A stretch of DNA of 5,490 nt from JANSWY01 sp038525605 (lineage in GTDB: Bacteria; Bacteroidota; Bacteroidia; Cytophagales; Cyclobacteriaceae): positions 1 through 5,490 of the forward strand of contig JBCBHL010000448.1 in the NCBI GenBank assembly GCA_038525605.1. Direction: 5' to 3'. The notes under the pieces are model-generated. The model saw nothing but the letters and a program-made list of their open reading frames with translations, made no database searches and was not told where the DNA came from. The stretch's first letter is position 1. Every line of letters starts with the position of its first letter. Positions 1 through 4,664 of the stretch are shown here, in pieces. The position numbers and the translations under genes are program-made.

Positions 1-63
1 TGTAAATCTTAAAAGTTGTATTTTAACTATATACTCCACAGAGTTTTGGACTGATCCCATTTT

Positions 64-309
64 GTGTACGCACTGTATTCAGTCAAACACGATAGAATAT
101 ATATTGGTGCAACTAGCAACATCAAAAGCAGGCTTAAAAGCCATTACTACTACTCTACTAAAGGTTACACCTCTAAATTCAGGCCATGGAAGCTAGTTTA
201 TTTGGAAAAGTGTTCGTCAAAGAAAGAGACCTACATTAGAGAAAAACAATTGAATTCTGCAAGAGGCAGACTATTTATCAAAAACATATTTTCCATAAAA
301 TATATGTAG
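64..309 (+). CDS. Small GIY-YIG nuclease domain protein
   Basis: This is a GIY-YIG family (UvrC/URI-like) single-domain protein of 81 residues, of the small YhbQ-like type common in Bacteroidota. Such domains cut DNA, but the cellular role of these small proteins is not settled. Visible motifs are YALYS (the GIY strand) at residues 2-6, YIG near 13-15, a conserved Arg in SRLKSH, and the catalytic-type Glu in the REKQLNS segment, followed by GRLFIK. The active site therefore looks complete. The start is awkward: a TGA lies in frame at 52-54, so only the GTG at 64 is available. The related copy at 1489 has an ATG four codons further upstream (MNYHF), which suggests the 5' end of this copy has been altered. 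It may be expressed from GTG or be a slightly damaged gene. Two shorter copies of its 5' end lie downstream. Confidence 0.68.
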   Translation: MYALYSVKHDRIYIGATSNIKSRLKSHYYYSTKGYTSKFRPWKLVYLEKCSSKKETYIREKQLNSARGRLFIKNIFSIKYM

Positions 310-320
310 TCGGATTCATA

Positions 321-336
321 TCCGCCAGCTGGCGGA
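321..336. repeat. 16-bp perfect palindrome
   Basis: TCCGCCAGCTGGCGGA reads identically on both strands. It begins 12 bases after the stop of the GIY-YIG gene and is far more GC-rich than its surroundings. No T-tract follows, so it is not a standard intrinsic terminator. It could be a REP-like dispersed repeat or the foot of a small mobile element. Only one copy lies in this window. Confidence 0.7.
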
Positions 337-473
337 CACGAGTTGGTCCATGACATGAAAACTCTCGTTCTCGCTACTACGAATAGAAGAGGTTGTCAGA
401 AGCATTTTGAATAGGTATAAGGTTTTCTTATATGAGTAAATTCTCAGATAGGTACCCGAATACCCTAGACCTT

Positions 474-493
474 TTGAGACAGCCTCTTTTTTG
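474..493 (+). terminator. Weak terminator-like GAG...CTC plus T-tract
   Basis: A short stem (GAG at 476-478 pairing with CTC at 484-486) is followed by six T residues. The stem is only three to four pairs, so this is tentative. It lies between the GIY-YIG gene and the two-gene nucleotidyltransferase module, where a transcript end would be expected. Confidence 0.25.
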
Positions 494-545
494 TTTATTT
501 TTACCCTACTTATCTATTCTCGTTTCAATATTTAGACAATCTCAC

Positions 546-746
546 ATGAAAATGGTACGAAAACCAACTTATGCAGGTAAAGTTAAAAAAAAGGACGAGC
601 AAGACATATATTTTTGGGCTTTTGAAAAGACCGCAGCAGAAAGACTAAAAGAATCGCTGAGGTTATACTGTAAAAACCATAATATTGATATAAGCCAACT
701 TAAATTTGATAAAAACGCCATTAAAGCTTCTAAAAGAAATGGCTGA
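546..746 (+). CDS. Small partner protein of the nucleotidyltransferase
   Basis: This encodes a hypothetical basic protein of about 66 residues. The reading frame is open from an ATG at 432, but the first 38 codons of that version (hydrophobic, overlying the weak terminator-like sequence) do not look like the same protein. The ATG at 546 (MKMVRKPTYAG) is preferred, with 552 as an alternative. Visible features are a lysine-rich stretch (GKVKKKDEQD), an aromatic patch (DIYFWAFEKT), then an amphipathic helix (AAERLKESLRLYCKNHNID). The stop overlaps the next start by 8 bases (ATGGCTGA), implying coupled translation. The pairing resembles small-protein plus nucleotidyltransferase cassettes in Bacteroidota, some of which are suspected toxin-antitoxin systems; here that is an inference. 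It contains R-x5-H, the spacing of the HEPN RNase motif, but is too short for a normal HEPN fold. Confidence 0.62.
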   Translation: MKMVRKPTYAGKVKKKDEQDIYFWAFEKTAAERLKESLRLYCKNHNIDISQLKFDKNAIKASKRNG

Positions 747-1215
747 CATATTCAATCAAGATTTTCAGGAGTATATTGAACTTCTTAATCAGTATGAGGT
801 TGAATATATGCTCGTTGGTGGTATGGCTGTAAACATCTACGGTTACAGAAGATCTACTGGATATATGGATTTATTTGTAAATCCTACCCTGGAGAACCAT
901 CGCAAAATGAAATTAGTTCATCAAGATTTTGGCATGTTTATGGGCGAAATGGAAGATGTCGAAAGCTTTATAAATAATGATGAATTTGATGTTTTTACTT
1001 TCGGCATATCCCCAATTCAAATAGACATTATGACTTATTGTAAAGGCATTGAGTTTGAAGATGCTCAAAAACACATAGTAATTACTGAGATTGATGATTT
1101 GAAAATTAAGGTAATCAGCAAAGAATACCTGATAAAAGCCAAACGAGCCTCAAATCGAAAACGCGACCTGGCAGACATTGAGGAGTTACAGAAAATTTCC
1201 AAAAGGAATAAATAA
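739..1215 (+). CDS. Nucleotidyltransferase-fold (MNT-like) protein with altered active site
   Basis: This is a 158-residue protein of the minimal nucleotidyltransferase superfamily (DUF6036/AbiEii-like group). The ATG at 739 (MADIFNQDF) is chosen because the alignable family N terminus starts there; a TTG at 706 would only add residues overlapping the upstream gene. The fold signature is clear: VEYMLVGGMAVNIYGYRRSTG followed by the strand carrying the metal ligands, and a later strand with a third acidic residue (QIDIMT). The family motif is GG-x13-D-h-D, where both acidic residues bind metal. Here the sequence reads G-Y-M-D-L-F, so the first Asp is Tyr. The rest is intact and full length, so it may be a catalytically weak or non-catalytic protein that still binds a partner or nucleotide. 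The C terminus is strongly charged (KAKRASNRKRDLADIEEL), typical of the family. It is probably co-transcribed with the preceding small gene. Confidence 0.82.
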   Translation: MADIFNQDFQEYIELLNQYEVEYMLVGGMAVNIYGYRRSTGYMDLFVNPTLENHRKMKLVHQDFGMFMGEMEDVESFINNDEFDVFTFGISPIQIDIMTYCKGIEFEDAQKHIVITEIDDLKIKVISKEYLIKAKRASNRKRDLADIEELQKISKRNK

Positions 1216-1331
1216 AGGAAAGTCATAATCACCTAATGGTAAAAAATTTACAGGCAAATGTTGATGATTCTGTCAGATAAATGAAAGTTGCTAATTAGGC
1301 ATTCAAAGGAAAACAGACTAAATCATACGAC

Positions 1332-1493
1332 TCAAACCTCAGTTTCTCTTTCTAAGTTAATCTTTTCAAAAATATCAGAAACCATTCCCAAATCCCTCTC
1401 CAAAAAGTTCGAGAATTCGTCACTTCTCGCTGCTACAAATGCCCTGACAATAACGTCAGGTTTTTTTATTTTAAAACAACTGTCAGATATGAA
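1332..1493 (-). pseudogene. Possible minus-strand gene remnant (C-terminal end)
   Basis: On the minus strand 53 codons are open up to a TGA at 1332-1334. The last ~38 look like genuine protein: RAFVAARSDEFSNF, then LERDLGMVSDIFEK, then INLERETEV. There is no suitable start; the only Met lies 17 residues from the end, and a TAA at 1494-1496 closes the frame upstream. I do not recognise the family. It may be the end of a decayed gene or chance. The plus-strand frame over the same bases (from TTG 1288) looks artificial, being low-complexity and containing a terminator. Confidence 0.25.
1443..1471 (+). terminator. Rho-independent terminator
   Basis: CCTGAC (1443-1448) and GTCAGG (1455-1460) form a perfect six-pair GC-rich stem around a six-base loop. 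Seven T residues follow at once, then ATTTT. This is a textbook intrinsic terminator for plus-strand transcription. It lies about 230 bases after the nucleotidyltransferase stop and just before the second GIY-YIG fragment, so it could end the two-gene module transcript or a lost gene. Confidence 0.75.
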
Positions 1494-1668
1494 TTATCAT
1501 TTTGTGTACGCACTGTATTCAGCCAAGTACGATAGAATCTATATTGGTGCTACTAGCAACATCAAAAACAGGATGAAGCAGATATTCAGAGAAGGAATAC
1601 CTCGTTTCTCGATCTCAAACTCAAACTATCGAAAAGCAGAAACCAATCAAAAAAGTGTAAAACGTTAA
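1489..1668 (+). pseudogene. Truncated GIY-YIG nuclease gene (5' fragment)
   Basis: From ATG 1489 the frame reads MNYHFVYALYSAKYD then RIYIGATSNIKNRMK, matching the first ~28 residues of the gene at 64. After about 1572 the similarity stops. The following 30 codons (QIFREGIPRFS...) match nothing in the intact copy and lack the catalytic Glu helix and the GR..IK end. At base level 1498-1572 matches 58-132 at 69 of 75 positions. The open frame can be extended upstream to TTG 1288, but that part contains a terminator and is not believable. This fragment has the likely ancestral start that the copy at 64 lacks. A short hybrid peptide could be translated, but nuclease activity is not expected. Confidence 0.72.
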
Positions 1669-1759
1669 TTTTTAGCTGATTATCAAATTTAAAATAACTT
1701 TTTAATTGCTGCTATGTACTATCAAACTGTACTTATCCTTACGAAAATTTTACTTGATC

Positions 1760-1802
1760 AATTATCATTTTGTTTACGCATGGTATTCTGCCAAACACGA
1801 TA
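1760..1802 (+). pseudogene. Third GIY-YIG 5' fragment
   Basis: These 43 bases align without gaps to 1492-1534 with six differences and translate as NYHFVYAWYSAKHD. The ATG is replaced (GATC precedes AAT), and similarity ends at CACGATA, before the YIG motif. This is a relic of the same gene family as at 64 and 1489. It shares CAAACACGATA with the copy at 64, but the AATTAT lead-in with the copy at 1489, so it is not a simple duplicate of either. Confidence 0.68.
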
Positions 1803-1836
1803 AAGATCATCAAGCTCATCCAATTTAGGTACCAAT

Positions 1837-1874
1837 AAAAAAGCATTGCGTTTACTTTCCTAACGCAATGCCTT
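1837..1874 (-). terminator. Rho-independent terminator of the RiPP precursor gene
   Basis: GCATTGCGTT (1843-1852) and AACGCAATGC (1862-1871) form a perfect ten-pair stem with a nine-base loop. Read on the minus strand it is followed by a run of T residues (A-run at 1837-1842 on the plus strand). It begins 25 bases beyond the stop of the minus-strand peptide gene at 1900-2103 and evidently ends its transcript, supporting that gene as a separate transcription unit. Confidence 0.85.
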
Positions 1875-1899
1875 ATATCTAATTCCTGAGTAATCCGGA

Positions 1900-2103
1900 T
1901 TAAACAGCTCTGTGTCTTTCTTCCCTTCTCTTTTCTTTTTCTTCACATACCAATACTCCGGAGCATACGATTCCATCTTCAGTCGGACAAAGCTCTGGCA
2001 AGTAAGTTCTGCCACCTGCTAAACCTCCTTTAATATGATCAACATGCTCAACAACAAAACTTTTTACTTTCAATTCTTCTAATCTTACTTTTTTACTTTT
2101 CAT
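1900..2103 (-). CDS. Putative RiPP precursor, pinensin/class I lanthipeptide-like
   Basis: This is a 67-residue peptide. Residues 1-27 (MKSKKVRLEELKVKSFVVEH... ending IKGG) match the leader style of Bacteroidota pinensin-type lanthipeptide precursors: Lys-rich start, LxELKVxSFV block, and a Gly-Gly site. A second Gly-Gly at 30-31 gives an alternative cut. In the predicted core, hydroxy residues and cysteines alternate: T33-C39, T41-C47, S48-C53, equal in number and in the order expected for thioether rings made by dehydration and cyclisation. This reading is inference. The final 14 residues (EEKEKRREERHRAV) are highly charged, unusual for a core, and may be trimmed, serve as a follower, or result from an altered 3' end. 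The ATG at 2101-2103 follows an AT-rich region with no Shine-Dalgarno. A strong terminator follows. No LanB, LanC, protease or transporter gene is in the window, so the gene may be an orphan or rely on enzymes encoded elsewhere. Confidence 0.72.
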   Translation of the reverse strand: MKSKKVRLEELKVKSFVVEHVDHIKGGLAGGRTYLPELCPTEDGIVCSGVLVCEEKEKRREERHRAV

Positions 2104-2173
2104 GATATTTTAATTCTTAGCGTTAAATATTCGAATTTCAATAAGTAGAATGATTAAAATCCCGGCGCGGTAG

Positions 2174-2269
2174 AATACGCGGGAATATACCGAGTATTTG
2201 CTGACAGAAATCGAGAATTTGTATAAAAGAGCAGTCAAAAGAAAAGACTGATAAAACCTAATTGGTTTT
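2174..2269 (+). other. Possible short gene-end relic with weak hairpin
   Basis: Between 2174 and the TGA at 2249-2251, 25 codons read NTREYTEYLLTEIENLYK then RAVKRKD, a protein-like composition. The frame is closed upstream by TAG 2171-2173 and has no start. Directly after the stop, AAAACC (2253-2258) and GGTTTT (2264-2269) could form a six-pair hairpin. It may be the tail of a lost gene. The rest of 2104-2343 shows only AT-rich DNA and an imperfect GC-rich inverted repeat (2161-2183). Confidence 0.2.
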
Positions 2270-2343
2270 AAAAATAATATTTAGGTATCCATTTCAACCC
2301 CGGACAAGCCAGGTTTACATTACTCTCTTTACAATCGAATTTC

Positions 2344-2375
2344 TTTGTTTGTCATTGTAATTGAAGGCATCTTTG
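2344..2375 (+). promoter_or_regulatory. Candidate Bacteroidota-type promoter for the CAP lipoprotein
   Basis: TTTG at 2344-2347 is followed after 20 bases by CATCTTTG at 2368-2375. The Bacteroidota housekeeping consensus is TTTG, about 20 bases, then TAnnTTTG; only the first base of the -7 box differs. Transcription would begin near 2380, leaving a very short leader before ATG 2386 and a more usual one before ATG 2398. Confidence 0.4.
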
Positions 2376-2385
2376 CATATTGAAA

Positions 2386-2904
2386 ATGAACAGAACAATG
2401 ATTAAAAAGATTTCATGCAACGTGTTAAAGTGCATTTGTTTAATACTACTGACGATCAGTTGTTCTGATGAGGAGGATAATCCTGAAATCAATAGCGGTT
2501 TAAACCTCAATCAATCGCAAATTCTAAACCTGGTCAATGAGGCAAGAGCATCGGGCGTTAGATGCGGTAACTCCAATAAGCCATCCGTTGATCAACTTAA
2601 TTGGAACGATGCAATGGCAAAAGCTGCATTAGACCATAGCAATGACATGGAGACCAATGACTATTTCTCTCATACAGGCCTTGATGGCTCAAAATTTGAC
2701 GAAAGAGCTAAAGATGCAGGATATACCGGAAACCCTGTTGGAGAAAATATTGCAATCGGCTATTCAAGTGAAGAAGCCGTAATGAACGGATGGCTTAAAA
2801 GTACTGGACATTGTAATAATATAATGAATGAAAGAGCCACAGAAATAGGGATTGCCAGGTCTGATGACGGACGATACTGGACTATGGTCCTAGGAACTGA
2901 ATAG
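2386..2904 (+). CDS. CAP/SCP-domain (YkwD-like) surface lipoprotein
   Basis: This is a 172-residue secreted protein of the CAP superfamily (SCP/PR-1/YkwD type). Residues 1-25 form a lipoprotein signal peptide: basic IKK start, hydrophobic LKCICLILLTIS core, then Cys26. The lipobox is relaxed (TIS-C). Directly after Cys comes SDEED, like the acidic export tag (S followed by three D/E) that sends Bacteroidota lipoproteins to the cell surface. The CAP domain spans about 41-170, with the helix NLVNEARASG, the first His in ALDHSNDM, YFSHTGLDG, the GENIAIGY motif with its Glu, and GWLKSTGHCNNIM with the second His. Cys in VRCGN and GHC probably form a disulfide. The His-Glu-His set of the CAP cavity is complete. 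Exact function is unknown; bacterial members are linked to envelope processes. Starts at TTG 2380 and ATG 2398 are possible; 2386 is the first ATG. The gene seems to stand alone. Confidence 0.88.
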   Translation: MNRTMIKKISCNVLKCICLILLTISCSDEEDNPEINSGLNLNQSQILNLVNEARASGVRCGNSNKPSVDQLNWNDAMAKAALDHSNDMETNDYFSHTGLDGSKFDERAKDAGYTGNPVGENIAIGYSSEEAVMNGWLKSTGHCNNIMNERATEIGIARSDDGRYWTMVLGTE

Positions 2905-3117
2905 CAACACCATTTTATATTGATTGATATTGGTTTAAAACTTGATGGCTCTTATTTTGAAAAATCTAATGTGAACATTTTGCTACGGCAACCACCCATC
3001 AAACTCCACATACTTTCTCCTTACTTATTCGTTAAAGTTTATACATAATGCTGTGACAATTCAAATTTTATCATATATTGTCTACACATAATTTTTTACA
3101 GAACTAACTTTTTCGGT

Positions 3118-3498
3118 ATGAGTAAAGTAAAATACGTTGGAGAATTCGAGTTCAATGCATCTAAAAAAATGCTTTATCCCTACCTCAATTCTGCCTCAGG
3201 ATTATCTCAGTGGTTTGCTGATGATGTCAATATAAAACCCGATAAGTCTTTTGTTTTCCTATGGGACGGACAGGAAAGCCAGGCTAAAATTGCTACCAGC
3301 AGACTCAATGAACAGGTGAAATTCAAATTCGTTAGTGAAGAAGAAGACCCCAACTACGTAGAGTTTAAGCTCGATAAAAATGAGTTAACCGGGTCTGTTT
3401 ATTTACAGGTAACGGATTATTCCGATATGGATGAAGACGAAGCTGCGGAACTATGGGACTCTCTGGTACATGACCTCAAAGAAATAGTAGGCGGTTAA
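3118..3498 (+). CDS. START-like (SRPBCC) domain protein
   Basis: This 126-residue protein belongs to the START-like domain family found across Bacteroidota, within the SRPBCC/Bet v1-like fold that binds hydrophobic ligands in a deep cavity. The whole protein is one domain: a first strand (KVKYVGEFEFNAS), the helix-containing stretch LYPYLNSASGLSQWFADDV, strands around FVFLWDG and VKFKFVSEEEDPNYVEFKL, then the long C-terminal helix ELWDSLVHDLKEIVG. The family-type signatures LSQWFADDV, FxWDG and LWDSLVHDLK are all present, and the length fits a complete member. No signal peptide is visible, so it is cytoplasmic. ATG 3118 is the natural start. The stop is 38 bases before an LptF/LptG-type permease, an arrangement seen in many Bacteroidota, so co-transcription is likely. 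A role in envelope lipid handling is suggested only by this neighbour. Confidence 0.85.
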   Translation: MSKVKYVGEFEFNASKKMLYPYLNSASGLSQWFADDVNIKPDKSFVFLWDGQESQAKIATSRLNEQVKFKFVSEEEDPNYVEFKLDKNELTGSVYLQVTDYSDMDEDEAAELWDSLVHDLKEIVGG

Positions 3499-3536
3499 GC
3501 ATACGAAAACATGTGATTCTGCGTTCGCACAATCAT
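3495..3536 (+). repeat. Upstream part of the permease duplication, copy 1
   Basis: These 42 bases before the first permease align without gaps to 4623-4664 before the second, with about 13 differences. The best-kept part is TGCGTTCGCA (3520-3529), identical in both and ending seven bases before each ATG. The arms TGCG/CGCA form a dyad around TT. It begins at the stop codon of the START-like gene, so the duplication appears to start there. Confidence 0.6.
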
Positions 3537-4532
3537 ATGAAGAGACTTGACCTGCTCATTTTAAAATCCTTCATCGGGCCATTTATACTCACCACTTTTG
3601 TGGCAACATTTATCCTGTTGACACAATACATGTTAAAATACTTCGACGATTTCGTCGGAAAAGACCTGGAACCTTCTGTATTCGCTGAACTAATCCTCTA
3701 TTTTAGCATCAATATCATGCCTGATGCAATTCCCCTTGCTATCCTGCTCTCCTCCCTAATGACTTTTGGCAAACTTGGTGAACATTTTGAATTAACCGCC
3801 ATCAAAAGTGCCGGAATTTCCCTGATAAGAGTGCTCATGCCCATCGGAATATTTGTTTCTTTGGTGGCTGTTGGAGTGTTTTTCTTTATAAACAACGTAG
3901 TACCGGCTGCAAACCTAAAAGCCTACACACTGCTTTACGACATTAAAAATCAAAAACCAGCACTGGATATCCGAGCAGGACAGTTTTACAATGGCATTGA
4001 AGGATATAGTATAAAAGCAAAAGAAAAGTACCCTGATAACAGAACACTCAAAGATGTGATCATCTATGATCATACTGCTGAAAAAAGTAATTATAGAAAC
4101 ACAGGAAACCTGACAGTAATCGTTGCGGATTCAGCAATTATGCATACCGTTTATAATGACAGATATCTGAAACTGGAATTATACAAAGGCAACTATTACA
4201 AAGAACAACGCAAAGGAAAAGTCTCTCAAGATCTCAATAGTCAATATGTGAGAAGCAACTTTGATCAAATGGAAATGATGTTCAGCCTCGCATCATTCGA
4301 TTTCAGGGAGTCCGATGTTGGTATTTTCCAAAACAATGGAAAAATGAAAAACATGGAGGAACTCTCATCAGGAATTGATTCCCTCAACTTGCTGATGGAG
4401 CAAAGATATCAGCAATTAAAGCTTAATATTCTTTCCAAACATCCCTATCATCTATCAACAGAACGTAAAGAAATTCAGGAAGCTATAAGAAAACCAAAGA
4501 GTAAAGACATCAGAAATATACAACGCAAATAA
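3537..4532 (+). CDS. Truncated LptF/LptG family permease (first of tandem pair)
   Basis: This belongs to the YjgP/YjgQ permease family, whose LptF and LptG members pair with the ATPase LptB in the inner membrane to extract lipopolysaccharide. At 331 residues it has the N-terminal half: membrane segments near 8-30, 53-77 and 98-122, with the family stretch LGEHFELTAIKSAGISL between, then the periplasmic beta domain (about 130-265: ALDIRAGQFYNG, GYSIKAKEK, DVIIYDH, NDRYLKLEL). It ends in a charged helical tail (STERKEIQEAIRKPKSK) at a TAA. The three C-terminal membrane segments found in all complete members are missing, and the next 130 bases do not encode them in any evident frame. ATG 3537 is chosen over GTG 3513 because it aligns with the second copy's start (MKKLDILILKSF). 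About four fifths of residues match the second copy, so the frame has stayed open despite considerable divergence. It is probably non-functional as a transporter subunit. Confidence 0.8.
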   Translation: MKRLDLLILKSFIGPFILTTFVATFILLTQYMLKYFDDFVGKDLEPSVFAELILYFSINIMPDAIPLAILLSSLMTFGKLGEHFELTAIKSAGISLIRVLMPIGIFVSLVAVGVFFFINNVVPAANLKAYTLLYDIKNQKPALDIRAGQFYNGIEGYSIKAKEKYPDNRTLKDVIIYDHTAEKSNYRNTGNLTVIVADSAIMHTVYNDRYLKLELYKGNYYKEQRKGKVSQDLNSQYVRSNFDQMEMMFSLASFDFRESDVGIFQNNGKMKNMEELSSGIDSLNLLMEQRYQQLKLNILSKHPYHLSTERKEIQEAIRKPKSKDIRNIQRK

Positions 4533-4622
4533 ATTAAGTGATTTAATGCCTATCTATTCAACTATCAAACCAAAAAAGATGTCAAAAGGATGACACAATT
4601 ACTTTTCAGTGAAAATATACCG

Positions 4623-4664
4623 ATTATCATACGATATCATTTAGTTTTGCGTTCGCAAAGAGAT
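4623..4664 (+). repeat. Upstream part of the permease duplication, copy 2
   Basis: This aligns with 3495-3536. TGCGTTCGCA at 4648-4657 is identical to the first copy and equally spaced from the start codon. The reading frame is also open through this segment (back to 4545), so a longer start at ATG 4590 cannot be fully excluded. Confidence 0.6.

Noticed and set aside
490..522. TTTG plus TATTCTCG as a promoter for the two-gene module
   Set aside because: The spacing of 21 is acceptable, but the -7 box keeps only four of six fixed bases.
432..545. N-terminal extension of the small partner gene from ATG 432
   Set aside because: The 38 extra residues overlie a terminator-like sequence and do not resemble the rest of the protein; ATG 546 gives a compact product.
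609..616. TATTTTTG matching the Bacteroidota -7 box
   Set aside because: It lies inside the small partner gene and has no TTTG or TTG about 20 bases upstream.
1288..1488. Plus-strand coding extension before the GIY-YIG fragment
   Set aside because: It starts from TTG, is Ser/Thr/Lys-rich without pattern, and contains a strong rho-independent terminator.
3698..3895. Minus-strand open frame inside the first permease
   Set aside because: It is a shadow of a convincing membrane-protein gene; the same shadow recurs in the second copy because the genes are duplicates.
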